Assembly (NCBI GenBank): GCA_033809355.1
Contig: JAPXLV010000002.1
Coordinates: 35,882 to 99,881, forward strand
Direction: 5' to 3'
DNA: 64,000 bases
Origin: T3Sed10-213 sp012519365
GTDB taxonomy: Bacteria; Planctomycetota; Phycisphaerae; Sedimentisphaerales; Anaerohalosphaeraceae
Shown here: positions 1 through 8,805 of the stretch, one piece after another
Layout: each line of letters begins with the position of its first letter
Position numbering within the stretch: the stretch's first letter is position 1
Position numbers and translations under genes: made by a program
Notes under the pieces: generated by a model
Told to the model about the DNA's origin: nothing
What the model saw: only the letters and a program-made list of their open reading frames with translations
Databases searched by the model: none

Positions 1-560
1 GTTATCTTTATACCGACCTGGCGACGGTGTATGAACGGGCTGGGCGTGTCAAGGGCAAAACCGGATCGATTACCCTGGTGCCGGTGCTGACGATGCCTGA
101 AGATGACAAGACGCATCCGGTGCCGGATTTGACCGGTTATATTACCGAAGGGCAGATTATTATGAGCCGGCCGTTGTACCGCAAGGGTGTTTTGCCGCCG
201 GTGGATGTGCTGCCGAGTTTGTCGCGTTTGAAAGACAAGGGGATCGGCGAAGGCAAGACACGTGACGACCACGCGGCCTTGTACAACCAGCTTTATGCCG
301 CGTATGCCCGCGGTAAAGAAGCCCAGGAATTGGCGACGATTCTCGGCGAGGCGGCGCTTTCTGAGGACGATCAGAAGTATATGCGGTTTGCCAACGAATT
401 TGAAAATCGCTATATCTCCCAGGGGTATTACGAAAACCGGACGGTGGAACAGACGCTCGATTTGGGGTGGGAGCTGCTGAGCATGTTTGAGAACGCCGAG
501 TTGAAGCGTATTGATCAGAAACTGATCGACAAGTATATGCCGAAATTCCGAAAGACATAA
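1..560 (+). CDS. ntpB: V-type ATP synthase subunit B, C-terminal part (5' end outside window)
   Basis: This is the C-terminal ~185 residues of the non-catalytic B subunit of a V/A-type ATPase, a nucleotide-binding partner of subunit A in the soluble V1 head. The frame is open from base 3 and reads YLYTDLATVYERAGR, then LTMPEDDKTHPVPDLTGYI, which is the conserved stretch of NtpB/AtpB proteins. The C-terminal helical domain ends in DKYMPKFRKT, as is usual for the family. The next gene is subunit D, so this is the end of a V-ATPase operon. The true start lies upstream of the window. Confidence 0.96.
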   Translation, partial: YLYTDLATVYERAGRVKGKTGSITLVPVLTMPEDDKTHPVPDLTGYITEGQIIMSRPLYRKGVLPPVDVLPSLSRLKDKGIGEGKTRDDHAALYNQLYAAYARGKEAQELATILGEAALSEDDQKYMRFANEFENRYISQGYYENRTVEQTLDLGWELLSMFENAELKRIDQKLIDKYMPKFRKT

Positions 561-798
561 TTTCAACTGCGGATGAACAGGAATGTTTATGACTTCTGAT
601 CCGCCACGATGGAGCGTGAAGAAGCCATTCCTGAACAGCGGGTGAAAGGCGGCCGGGTTCGATGAAGCGTGTTGTTAAGTGTTGGTCCGAAATCAAAACA
701 GGCTTTTCGAGGGTCGTTAAGGGTTCAAGTGAAATCGGACACTTGAAATGAATTTGTGAAAATGGGTGATAATTTGCGGCTAAAGAAAGCGGTTGGAT
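561..798. other. B-D intergenic spacer with two hairpins
   Basis: About 240 bases without a gene separate subunits B and D, which is long for a V-ATPase operon. An imperfect hairpin pairs 578-585 (caggaatg) with 626-633 (cattcctg) and contains an inner 593-597/620-624 stem. A perfect 8-bp stem pairs 724-731 (ttcaagtg) with 740-747 (cacttgaa) around an 8-base loop. Neither is followed by a T-run, so they look like mRNA processing or stability elements more than terminators. This role is inferred. Confidence 0.45.
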
Positions 799-1416
799 AT
801 GCTTCAGAATGTCAACGCGACACGAATGGAATTGCTTCAATTGCGGCGGCGGGTGGAATTGGCCGTCCGCGGGCATCGTTTGCTGAGCGAGAAACGAGAC
901 GAGATTAGTCGTCAGTTGGTGCAGATCGCTCGCGTCTTGCGAGATTTGCGCAAGAAAGTCGAGCAGGAACTGCTTGAAACGACGCGGCGATTTATGATGG
1001 CTCGGGCGACGATGGAGCCGGAGCATATTCGTGCGGCGATGGAAGTGCCGACCACGACATTCAGGCTGGTGTTGAGTTTTGCCTCGATTATGAGCGTCAA
1101 GGTGCCGCGGCTGGCTAAGGAAATCGAAGGCGACATTATGTGCTACGGCTTCGGGAGTACCAGCGGTGAGCTGGATGTGGCCCTGCGGGCGCTGGAGCGG
1201 GCGTTTGACAATCTGATCGAGCTGGCCGAGGCGGAAAAACAGGCCCAGTTGCTGGCTGCAGAACTGCAAACCACCCGACGGCGCGTCAATGTGCTGGAGC
1301 ATGTGGTGATTCCGGAGTTGAAAGAGACGATTCGGTATATTTACAATAAACTCGGCGAGTCGGAACGCGACAACATCAGTCGTTTGATGATCATCGCCGA
1401 TATCATTCGGGGGTAG
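799..1416 (+). CDS. ntpD: V-type ATP synthase subunit D
   Basis: Subunit D is the central rotor shaft that couples V1 ATP turnover to the membrane ring. The product has 205 residues, normal for the family. It begins MLQNVNATRMELLQLRRR, matching the typical N-P/A-T-R-MELL start, and continues as two long helices with the middle segment FRLVLSFASIMSVKVPRL. The ATG at 799 was chosen over a TTG at 793 because it matches the family start and has a purine-rich stretch (aaagaaagcgg) just upstream. The membrane subunits I and K, which often follow D in bacterial operons, are not downstream here. Confidence 0.93.
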   Translation: MLQNVNATRMELLQLRRRVELAVRGHRLLSEKRDEISRQLVQIARVLRDLRKKVEQELLETTRRFMMARATMEPEHIRAAMEVPTTTFRLVLSFASIMSVKVPRLAKEIEGDIMCYGFGSTSGELDVALRALERAFDNLIELAEAEKQAQLLAAELQTTRRRVNVLEHVVIPELKETIRYIYNKLGESERDNISRLMIIADIIRG

Positions 1417-1963
1417 TGATTCGGCGAGCAAAGAACAGGGATATGTGTGCCCCTCAGGCGAAACACAATGGGATTAAGCAGCACGCCTTCCATTTCAAAT
1501 CCTAAACGGATTTAAATCCCAATTACAGAGCCACAAAACGTCAGCGCCGATGAGTTTAAGGCCGTTGAGAGCCCTGCATGCTTGAGGAGGATAGAGCGGG
1601 ATGCTTCTGCAACCGCTGCCGGCAATTCTTAAACGGATAAATGCGGTGTCCGGCTCTTTTATCCCCCAAGCTTTGGGACGCTGTTAATTTGGCGGCGGTT
1701 GGCTGGTCGTTTGCGGTTATAATGTATCGTCGTCCTTGGGACTTGCGGTATATTCCTTTGGATTTCGTTTGACATCGTGTCGTATTATAGGTATGGTCAG
1801 GGTGTTCATTTAGATATATTTTGCAATGTTTTAGCGGCAGGCAGAATCTCTGGATTATTGGCGTTAAATCAGTGTTTTGAGCGATTTTTCGAGAGGATCG
1901 CCACCGTCTGTCTTGCGGCTAACGTGTTGCAAAAATTTATTGTTTTAATACGGAGAATCTGAA
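1417..1963. other. Intergenic region, no convincing gene
   Basis: About 550 bases after subunit D hold no reading frame I would support. A short frame at 1777-1962 has no ribosome-binding site or recognisable content. The only signal seen is a promoter-like pair at 1769-1797 (listed separately). There is also an inverted GCCGG/CCGGC pair followed by tctttt near 1620-1660, which could be a weak terminator for the V-ATPase operon. Confidence 0.4.
1769..1797 (+). promoter_or_regulatory. Sigma-70-type promoter candidate for the HTH gene
   Basis: TTGACA at 1769-1774 is followed after 17 bases by TATGGT at 1792-1797. The next confident gene starts at 1964, giving a leader of about 160 bases. The -35 box is perfect and the -10 box is imperfect. 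Confidence 0.4.
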
Positions 1964-2305
1964 ATGCAGAATAAAAAACAACTGACACAGCTAAAACAGT
2001 TGACGGCCAAGCGCCAAAAAATCATGGAAAAGATACAGGCGCTGGATACACAGATCAACGCGCTTGTGCAATCGATTCAAACGAAAAAGCAGGGAGTCAA
2101 AGAAGACCATCCCAAGGTGGGGTCCGGCCCGTATAAGTTGTGCAAGGTTATGAGTTCACGTCCCAAATCGAAAAAAGAAATCGCCGAAAAAACCGGTTTG
2201 TCGGAGGGGACGGTGAGTTTATATCTTCATCAATTCAATTGTTTTAAGTCAGCCGGGCGAGGCAAAGGGTACGTTTATATCAGACCCAGGGCCGAAAAGA
2301 AATAA
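1964..2305 (+). CDS. Small coiled-coil/helix-turn-helix protein
   Basis: This 113-residue basic protein is not one I recognise by name. Residues 1-45 are a charged, Lys/Gln-rich coiled-coil-like helix. Residues ~60-110 (YKLCKVMSSRPKSKKEIAEK, then GLSEGTVSLYLHQFNCFK and GKGYVYIR) look like a winged helix-turn-helix: a KKEIAEKTGLSEGTVSLYL recognition segment followed by a beta wing. It is therefore probably a DNA-binding regulator. A ggaga box lies about 8 bases upstream of the ATG. It stands alone and converges on dapA, so its target cannot be guessed from context. Confidence 0.7.
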   Translation: MQNKKQLTQLKQLTAKRQKIMEKIQALDTQINALVQSIQTKKQGVKEDHPKVGSGPYKLCKVMSSRPKSKKEIAEKTGLSEGTVSLYLHQFNCFKSAGRGKGYVYIRPRAEKK

Positions 2306-2399
2306 GCCTGTTTGGCACTTTGCGCGGATGCTGTCTGATCCATCGGCGGTGTTTTTTTTGTTTGAGGGCACGGCAGCAATTCTGAATTCACCGGGGGCC

Positions 2400-2424
2400 G
2401 ACGCCAGTCGGAGCGACCGGCGTC
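2400..2424. terminator. Hairpin between convergent genes
   Basis: Between the HTH gene (ending 2305) and dapA (ending 2502 on the other strand), GACGCC/GGCGTC and GTCG/CGAC form a nearly perfect stem with one A/C mismatch and a 3-base GAG loop. There is no adjacent T-run. A T8 run at 2349-2356 lies further upstream. It may block read-through between the convergent genes, but this is inferred from shape and position. Confidence 0.4.
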
Positions 2425-2501
2425 TGCGGTTATATGACCTGCGGTTCTGTCTTGCTGGAGGAATCTGCCGGTTTGTCCTATCCTGATAAAGTGCGCCAGG
2501 G

Positions 2502-3377
2502 TCAGGACAGCAGGCCGTACTTCGTCAGACAGTCTCTGAGTTTGCTCTTTTGGTCTTCGGTCAGCGGCGTTAACGGCAGACGCAATTCGTCCGAGGCCAT
2601 ATTCAGCATAGCCATGGCGGTTTTGACGGGAATGGGGTTGGTTGCCAGGCCGAGCATGTTTTTGGCCAGCGCGAAAAGTTTTTGATGCCATTTGCGTGCT
2701 GCGGTCAGATCGCCTTCGAGAATCAAATCTGTCATTGCTTTGACATCGGCAGGAACGATGTTGGCCACCACGCTGACGACGCCTTTTCCGCCGACCGAAG
2801 CGATCGGCAGGGTCAGCGAGTCGTCGCCGGACAGCAGGGTTAACTCCGTGGACAGGACGATTTCGCTGGCCAGGTCAAGGTTGCCGGAGGCTTCTTTGAT
2901 GGCGACGATGTTTTCCATCTCGGCCAGGCGGACAATGGTCTCGACTGCCAGTCCGCTGCCGCCGCAACGGCCTGGGATGTTGTACAACACCAGCGGGATA
3001 TCGACTTCTTCGGCGATGGCCTTAAAGTGCTGATAGAGGCCTTCCTGGGTGGGTTTGTTGTAATAAGGGCAGACCTGAAGCGAGCCATCGGCGCCAATTT
3101 TTCGGGCGTGGGCGGTCAGTTCGATGGCCTCGGCGGTGCTGTTGGAGCCGGTGCCGGCGATGACAGGGACTTGGCCGTCCACAAGGCTGACGACGCGTTC
3201 GATGACGGCCTTGTGTTCTTCGTGGCTCAGCGTCGGCGATTCGCCGGTCGTACCGCAGGGCACGATGCCGTCGGTGCCGCTGTTCAAATGAAACTCTACG
3301 AGTTCATCGAGCGTTTCAAAATCAACTTGTCCGTCACTAAACGGCGTAATCAACGCTACAAATGAGCCGGTAAACAT
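2502..3377 (-). CDS. dapA: 4-hydroxy-tetrahydrodipicolinate synthase
   Basis: DapA condenses pyruvate with aspartate semialdehyde, the first committed step of lysine and diaminopimelate (cell wall) synthesis, in the cytoplasm. At 291 residues it has normal length and a single TIM-barrel fold. Visible motifs are PCGTTGESPTL (residues 40-50, substrate Thr pair), YYNKPTQ, LYNIPGR with the catalytic Tyr132, and IVAIKEASG with the Schiff-base Lys161. An aggaga box lies 11 bases upstream of the ATG. It lies 23 bases after pdxJ on the same strand, so the two are probably co-transcribed. Confidence 0.97.
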   Translation of the reverse strand: MFTGSFVALITPFSDGQVDFETLDELVEFHLNSGTDGIVPCGTTGESPTLSHEEHKAVIERVVSLVDGQVPVIAGTGSNSTAEAIELTAHARKIGADGSLQVCPYYNKPTQEGLYQHFKAIAEEVDIPLVLYNIPGRCGGSGLAVETIVRLAEMENIVAIKEASGNLDLASEIVLSTELTLLSGDDSLTLPIASVGGKGVVSVVANIVPADVKAMTDLILEGDLTAARKWHQKLFALAKNMLGLATNPIPVKTAMAMLNMASDELRLPLTPLTEDQKSKLRDCLTKYGLLS

Positions 3378-3400
3378 AAGACAATCTCCTGTAGTGCAGG

Positions 3401-4123
3401 TTAAAATGGTTCCCTGATAAGGTTATTCATTTCCTGTACTGCTTGTTGCATTCCCACCAGTACGGCCCGTGCAACGATGCTGTGACCGATGTTAAATTCA
3501 CAGAGTTTTTCGATGCACGCGACGGGGCGAATGTTGCGATAGGTCAGGCCGTGGCCGGCGTGGACAACCAGCCCGGCGGTCAGTGCCGCATCGCGGGCAT
3601 CGCGCAGTTCGTTGAGGTGTTTTTCGATCTGTGCGTCGGTTGCGGCGTTGGCATAGGAGCCGGTGTGCAGCTCGACCGCGTCGCAGCCGGCTTCGGCCGA
3701 GGCCAGGATGTGTTGTTCATCGGGCAGGATAAACGTGCTGACCAATATCCCTTTTTGGTGCATTCGTTTGACGACCTCGGTGAGTTGTTTCAATTGCCCG
3801 ACACAGTCCAGACCGCCTTCGGTGGTCAGTTCGGCGCGATTTTCCGGCACGAGGGTGATCTGGTCCGGACGGATTTTTTCGGCAATTTTGACGATTTCGG
3901 CGTCCATCCCCATTTCGAGGTTGAACTTGCAGGCGACGGTCTCTTTGAGCAGACGCACATCGCGGTCATTGATATGCCGGCGGTCTTTTCGCAGGTGGAC
4001 AGTGATGCCGTTGGCTCCGGCCAATTCGCATTGCACCGCCGCCCAGACCGGATCCGGCTCATCGGCCTGACGGGCCTGGCGAATCGTTGCCACGTGATCA
4101 ATATTGACATTTAACAACGCCAT
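3401..4123 (-). CDS. pdxJ: Pyridoxine 5'-phosphate synthase
   Basis: PdxJ condenses 1-deoxyxylulose 5-phosphate with 3-amino-2-oxopropyl phosphate in the DXP-dependent route to vitamin B6. The 240-residue protein starts MALLNVNIDHVATIRQAR, the family N-terminus. I chose this ATG (4123) over one 12 codons upstream because AAGGA sits about 8 bases before it. Other family signatures are FNLEMGMD, LVPENRAELTTEGGLD, ELHTGSYA and AGHGLTYRN. One oddity is that the strongly conserved HLREDRRH motif reads HLRKDRRH (Lys46), a single-base change from Glu. Function is otherwise expected to be normal. Confidence 0.95.
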   Translation of the reverse strand: MALLNVNIDHVATIRQARQADEPDPVWAAVQCELAGANGITVHLRKDRRHINDRDVRLLKETVACKFNLEMGMDAEIVKIAEKIRPDQITLVPENRAELTTEGGLDCVGQLKQLTEVVKRMHQKGILVSTFILPDEQHILASAEAGCDAVELHTGSYANAATDAQIEKHLNELRDARDAALTAGLVVHAGHGLTYRNIRPVACIEKLCEFNIGHSIVARAVLVGMQQAVQEMNNLIREPF

Positions 4124-4284
4124 TTTACGTATCCTTAAAAGTGAATTTTGTCGATTCATTATACTCGCACCCCGTGCAGCTTCAAGGAAAAGATGGAAAA
4201 TCTAAAGATGAGTGTCGCTGTCAAGAATGCCGAGAGGCCAGCTGTGGCGGGAAGGATGTTTGAGTTTTGGATTTTACCGGGTCA

Positions 4285-5418
4285 TCAGGTCGTGCCGCGG
4301 GGGTATGGGCGGATGAGGGTTTGGTAGAGTTCGAGGTGGCGTTGGGTGATGTTTTGCCAGGTAAAGAAGCTGACGCGCCGGGCGGCCTTTTCTGCCAGGC
4401 CAGCACGAAGGGCGGGGTCTTCAATCAGGCGCAGCAGTTGGCGCCGGATGTCGTCAACATCGCGCGGGCGAACCAGCAGGCCGGCATCGCCGATGACCTC
4501 CGGACAGCCGCCGGCGGAACTGGCAATGACGGCAAGGCCTGCGCTCATCGCCTCCAGCAGAACGGTGGGGAAGTTTTCCGCCTCAGAGGGTAGGATGAAA
4601 ATCGAGCTGGTCTCATACAACGCCTTAAATGGGGCCGAATCGCGATCCAGCCAGCCGTGAAAGATAATGGGCGTTTTGGAGTCGTGGGCTTTGGCTTTCA
4701 ATGGTTCCAGATAGGTTCCGTCGCCGATGATATGCACCTGCCAGTTTAGCGAGAGGTCTTTGACGGCTTCTATGACGTATTGAAAGCCTTTTCGCGGAAA
4801 CAGGCGGCTGCACAGCAGGATGTTGTTTTGGCGCGGGCGAGTGCGATCAAAGCCGGCCGGTTCATAGCCGTTTGGAATGACATGGATGTCCAGCTCGGGG
4901 CAGTGGCTTAAGATCAGTTGTTTGAGGTTTTCGCTGGGGCTGACCAGGGCGTCGGCACTGCGGACGAGTGATTTCCAGTAGGGAAGCAGCAGTTTGTGCT
5001 GCAGGCCAAAACGGTCAGGATTGTAGCCGGGCACGTCGCTGCCGTGGCAGGTGACCAGATACGGGATGCCGGTGCGGCGGCGAATCGTCCGGGCCAGCGG
5101 ACTGGTCGGAATAATAAAATGCGCGTGGATAAGGTCGTATTGATTGGCCTTTGCCAGAGCGGTGGCGGATTTTCGACCGCCGATCAGGTAGGTGAGCATT
5201 TCGTGAGTGCGGCAGATGTCCGGTCGGGCCCGCCAGGACGGCGTTCGATAGATCCGCACGCCGTCTCTGACTTCTTCACGCGGCAGGGTGCCGTAGCGCA
5301 TGGTCACGACATCCACGGCGTGGCCGTGTTGAACGAGGTGGCCGCACAGTTGAGCCGTGATTGGCGCTGCGCCGCCGCCGACCGGCGGGTATTCGTAATT
5401 GAGCATCAGGATTTTCAT
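4285..5418 (-). CDS. Glycosyltransferase family 4
   Basis: A 377-residue GT-B fold, retaining glycosyltransferase, probably acting at the cytoplasmic face of the membrane on a sugar-nucleotide donor. The N-terminal domain opens with MKILMLNYEYPPVGGGA, a typical GT4 start. The C-terminal domain has ILLCSRLFPRKGFQYVIEA and the E-x7-E motif in EAENFPTVLLEAMSAG. Its start codon overlaps the stop of the upstream membrane glycosyltransferase by four bases (ATGA), so the two are translationally coupled. No good ribosome-binding site of its own is seen. The acceptor cannot be deduced; an envelope glycan or glycolipid is likely from the neighbours. Confidence 0.9.
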   Translation of the reverse strand: MKILMLNYEYPPVGGGAAPITAQLCGHLVQHGHAVDVVTMRYGTLPREEVRDGVRIYRTPSWRARPDICRTHEMLTYLIGGRKSATALAKANQYDLIHAHFIIPTSPLARTIRRRTGIPYLVTCHGSDVPGYNPDRFGLQHKLLLPYWKSLVRSADALVSPSENLKQLILSHCPELDIHVIPNGYEPAGFDRTRPRQNNILLCSRLFPRKGFQYVIEAVKDLSLNWQVHIIGDGTYLEPLKAKAHDSKTPIIFHGWLDRDSAPFKALYETSSIFILPSEAENFPTVLLEAMSAGLAVIASSAGGCPEVIGDAGLLVRPRDVDDIRRQLLRLIEDPALRAGLAEKAARRVSFFTWQNITQRHLELYQTLIRPYPRGTT

Positions 5419-7580
5419 GGTGTCGATGGCAAAGAGGGGCGGTACTCATAGAGCATATGGTAGCCGAAGTTTTGGACAAAGCGATAGCGGGTCATTACAA
5501 AATCGCGAAACGGTTTCATCGCGGCAAAACGTTGCGCTTCCTCTTGGCCGAACCGCTGAGCGAGCATTTGGCTCCAGGCATGTTCGAATGCTTCGATTTC
5601 GCGGGGGTCGTTGGCCAGGTGCCTTGCCTGGGCGTTGCCGAACATATTGGGCAGTATGATCGGCCACAATTCCAGCGGAGGTCGTCCGTCAAAGGGGAAA
5701 TGCTGTTTTCGCGTGTCCACGATGTAGCGTGGGGGGGCGTCCTGCAGTTGGCTGACCAGCGTGCTGATATGTCGTGCCAGAACATCAGGCGGAGTGATGT
5801 GCATTTCGGCTTCGAAGGCGCGAGGTACCGGCGCGGTTCGTTCGGCCTGGACGTAGATGCCCGGATACCAGCCCCAGACGTAGATGGTTTCGTCCGGTGT
5901 ACTGTGGGTGCGGATATAATCGGCCAGCTGCTGCCAGGGCGCTGGCGATTGTCGGTGAACAGTCGCCAGACTTTGGACAAATCCGCGTCGGCGTTCGGGT
6001 CGGCCGGTCTGAACGTTTTTGTATTCATTGCCGGTGTCGGGGCTGGTGGCATAGCCGGCAAAGACGGGAAAGACCAAAACGGCCAGCACTGCCCCAGCCG
6101 CCGAGGCAGCAGCCAGCGGGGGTATCTTATCGGCACGGCGTCGGTACCATTGGCTCCACAGCCAGGCGGCGTATCCAAACAATGCTGCTCCCGAGGCGCA
6201 CATCGGCAGGTAATATTGTTCGTAGGAATGCGGGCTGACCCAGACCAGAGCGGTATCCAGCAGCCACCAGAGGACCATCATCCCGGCTGCCGCGTACACG
6301 CGATTGTCGGTTTTGTGCTTTCGGGTCAGACGCTTTAGGCCTTGCCACACCCAAATCAGCACCGTTGCCAATGCGGGGTAGAATACCGCCCCGACGGCGT
6401 GATAGTAGCGCCAAACCTGTGGTGCCTGCTCGGACAGGGGGCGGGCCTGTCGGCTGAGGCCCACGTAGCCGCTCTCAGCCAGCATGCCGGATGCTTCGAT
6501 AATGGTGTAGGCCTGATGGAAGAGCCAACTTTTGGCGATGATGGGGTACTTGATAAACGGCAGCGACCACAGATACGATGGGATGTCGTGCCGGGGCAGG
6601 ACGCCTTGGGTCAGGGCAATCCAAGCGACGGAGGCGAGCAGGGCCAGTGCAATCAGCAGGCCGCCGATAGACCATAGCCGTTGAGGAACGCGAGCCAACG
6701 CCTGGGGTACTCGTGACCAAGGGATATACTCAATTGCGGCAAAAATGGCGAATGCCAATGCGGAAAAAAGAATGATGCCTTCCAGCAAGACCACCGGAAA
6801 GGAACGCCAAAAGCGCGCCATAGCTCCCTGCCAGATGTACAGTACTGCCGGCACGCACAACCCCAGCACCGCCCCGATGACCCAGAGGGCGATTGTACGA
6901 AAGACCGACTTCCATTGCCAGCGGCGGACCGCCAGTTTAACAATCCAATAGACGCCCATTGCGGCGATGACGGCTACGCCGGTGGGCTTGAAGTAATAGG
7001 GGATAATGGCTGCGGCACCGGCCAGGATGGCCCAGCGTTTTTTGCCGCTTGTTTCGTGCAGGATAAATGCACAGGCGGCGACGAGGCAAAATGGGATCAT
7101 AAATTGTTCTTTGACATTGCCGTATTTGGCGATCACCGGGGCCGAGAGCATCACCGCCGCCAGCGCGGTTGAGACCACCGCGGCCAGATTGCCAAAGAGG
7201 CGTCTTGCGGTATAGAACAGCGTTGCCAGCCCGCCCAGCTGCAACAGCATTTGGATGATGACAGGGCCGGTGTGTCCGAAGCCGAATAGTTTAACGCCGA
7301 GGATATTGCACAGCAGTGTGCCCGGGCGAGCGGAAGACTGCTCATCGACCCACAGCCGCGCGCCGTTCAGGATACGCTGGGCCGAGTAGATATACGCGCC
7401 GCCGTCAAAGGGGTCGGGGCTGTTCAGTTCGATGTACTTGCCCAGCGCAAAGGGGATGCCGCCCAGCAACAGGGTGGCCGCGATGGCGACGAGCAGGCCG
7501 GACGTCATCACAGGGGCGTGCCGAGGCGACGGGGTCGGCGGCAGGATGTGCGAGGGTACGGATTTTCTTCGACGCGTCAT
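5415..7580 (-). CDS. Multi-spanning membrane glycosyltransferase (GT39/ArnT-like)
   Basis: This 721-residue polytopic protein resembles the dolichyl/undecaprenyl-phosphate-sugar dependent transferases (PMT/ArnT, DUF2029-like). Such enzymes move a sugar from a lipid carrier to an acceptor on the outer face of the membrane. An N-terminal cytoplasmic tail is followed by a first membrane segment (~residues 26-46). Then comes the conserved first loop SPDPFDGGAYIYSAQRILNG with acidic residues in the usual catalytic place. About ten hydrophobic segments and a C-terminal soluble domain (~500-720) follow. It sits between a GT2 of the lipid-carrier-charging type and a GT4, which fits a carrier-lipid sugar transfer pathway. 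The exact family is uncertain. Confidence 0.75.
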   Translation of the reverse strand: MTRRRKSVPSHILPPTPSPRHAPVMTSGLLVAIAATLLLGGIPFALGKYIELNSPDPFDGGAYIYSAQRILNGARLWVDEQSSARPGTLLCNILGVKLFGFGHTGPVIIQMLLQLGGLATLFYTARRLFGNLAAVVSTALAAVMLSAPVIAKYGNVKEQFMIPFCLVAACAFILHETSGKKRWAILAGAAAIIPYYFKPTGVAVIAAMGVYWIVKLAVRRWQWKSVFRTIALWVIGAVLGLCVPAVLYIWQGAMARFWRSFPVVLLEGIILFSALAFAIFAAIEYIPWSRVPQALARVPQRLWSIGGLLIALALLASVAWIALTQGVLPRHDIPSYLWSLPFIKYPIIAKSWLFHQAYTIIEASGMLAESGYVGLSRQARPLSEQAPQVWRYYHAVGAVFYPALATVLIWVWQGLKRLTRKHKTDNRVYAAAGMMVLWWLLDTALVWVSPHSYEQYYLPMCASGAALFGYAAWLWSQWYRRRADKIPPLAAASAAGAVLAVLVFPVFAGYATSPDTGNEYKNVQTGRPERRRGFVQSLATVHRQSPAPWQQLADYIRTHSTPDETIYVWGWYPGIYVQAERTAPVPRAFEAEMHITPPDVLARHISTLVSQLQDAPPRYIVDTRKQHFPFDGRPPLELWPIILPNMFGNAQARHLANDPREIEAFEHAWSQMLAQRFGQEEAQRFAAMKPFRDFVMTRYRFVQNFGYHMLYEYRPSLPSTP

Positions 7581-7588
7581 AAGACCTT

Positions 7589-8560
7589 TCAGGAAGGAGG
7601 GCTGTCCGGGGGTTCAATGATTTTATCAATAATATAGATGGGGCGATCCTGCGATTCGTGATAGGTGCGCACGAGGATCTCGGCCAGCAATCCCATCAGG
7701 ATAAACTGAATCGCGGCGGTCATCAGCATCAGCGAGACGATCAGCAGCGGGTTTCGGTTCATCGAGTAGTTTTGAATAAGTTTCATCAGAATGACGACCA
7801 ATCCCGAGATAAACGAGCCGAAAAGGCACAATACCCCCAGCCCGCCGAAGACGTAGATGGGTTTGGTGGAAAATGAAGCGAGGAATTTAATCGTCATCAG
7901 GTCAAGAACCACCTTAAAGGTTCGGCTCAGGCCGTACTTGGTTTTTCCGGTGGTGCGGGGGCGATGATTGACGACCAATTCGGTGACGTTTTCGCCGCCC
8001 CAGCTGGCCAGTGCAGGAATAAAGCGGTGCATCTCGCCGTATAGCCGGATGGGTTTGAGCGATTCGGCGCGATAAGCCTTGAGCGTACAGCCGTAATCGT
8101 GCAGTCGTACACCGGTAATGCGGCCGATCATCCAGTTGGCAATATGCGACGGCAGGGTGCGGGTAATGGGGTTGTCTTTGCGTTCTTTGCGCCAGCCGCT
8201 GACGATGTCGTAGCCTTCGTTAAGTTTGTTGATCAGGCGCGGGATGTCGGCTGGGTCGTTCTGGCCGTCGGCATCGAGCGGCACGATGACCTTGCCGCGG
8301 GCGTAGCGAAATCCGGCGCTCAGGGCGGCGGTCTGGCCGAAGTTGCGTCGAAACCGAATGAGCCGTACACGCGGGCAGGTGCGCTGAATGTCCTTAAGCA
8401 CGCTGAAACTCTCGTCGGAACTGCCGTCGTCGATATAGAGGATTTCATACTCATATCCGTCAAGGGCCTTTACGATTTGGTGCTGGAGGTCGAGCAGACT
8501 GTCTGCTTCGTTGAACACCGGGATTACCAACGACAATTCCGGCGGCTGCGTGTTGTTCAT
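7589..8560 (-). CDS. Glycosyltransferase family 2, polyprenyl-phosphate sugar synthase-like
   Basis: The 323-residue protein has an N-terminal GT-A domain: LSLVIPVFNEADSL, YIDDGSSDES, and VPLDADGQNDPADIP with the metal-binding acidic motif. Two C-terminal membrane helices follow at ~230-255 and ~268-292. This is the layout of DPM1/GtrB/ArnC-like enzymes that attach a sugar to polyprenyl phosphate. It is the first gene of the minus-strand glycosyltransferase operon. Its GAGGAG box is 8 bases upstream of the ATG, and the membrane glycosyltransferase that could use its product begins 8 bases after its stop. Confidence 0.92.
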   Translation of the reverse strand: MNNTQPPELSLVIPVFNEADSLLDLQHQIVKALDGYEYEILYIDDGSSDESFSVLKDIQRTCPRVRLIRFRRNFGQTAALSAGFRYARGKVIVPLDADGQNDPADIPRLINKLNEGYDIVSGWRKERKDNPITRTLPSHIANWMIGRITGVRLHDYGCTLKAYRAESLKPIRLYGEMHRFIPALASWGGENVTELVVNHRPRTTGKTKYGLSRTFKVVLDLMTIKFLASFSTKPIYVFGGLGVLCLFGSFISGLVVILMKLIQNYSMNRNPLLIVSLMLMTAAIQFILMGLLAEILVRTYHESQDRPIYIIDKIIEPPDSPPS

Positions 8561-8656
8561 ATTGTGAACTCCTCAAAATTGAACGCCCAGAAACGCAATG
8601 GCTTTTATATCGTCGTGGCGACCGGGCGGCTGAACTTTTAACACCAGTGGAAATTG

Positions 8657-8760
8657 TACCGAGGGTGTTTCTTTGTGTAAAGCCCTATCCGGAATCGACC
8701 GAAATACTGTTTACCAAGGGTGTTATTTTATGTAAACTGAACGGTGTTTATCTGCGTAGA
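8657..8760 (+). repeat. Three imperfect direct repeats upstream of a lipoprotein gene
   Basis: Copies lie at 8657-8681, 8712-8736 and (shorter) 8743-8760. All share GGTGTT followed by a T-rich middle and TGTAAA or CGTAGA. Copies 1 and 2 also share TACC-AGGGTGTT and agree at 21 of 25 positions by eye. They fill the space between the divergent glycosyltransferase operon and the DUF1573 gene, so they may be regulator binding sites. This is inference. Confidence 0.5.
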
Positions 8761-8805
8761 GATAAAGATTCGGTTTTTTCATCTTTTCATTTTAGGAGTT
8801 TTGTA

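Noticed and set aside
160..1431. A 423-codon open frame on the minus strand across the V-ATPase genes
   Set aside because: It is antisense to ntpB and ntpD, has a His/Arg/Pro-rich random composition and no domain; it is a shadow of real coding sequence.
1777..1962. A 61-codon frame after the V-ATPase operon
   Set aside because: No ribosome-binding site, no recognisable content, and it overlaps the promoter candidate for the HTH gene.
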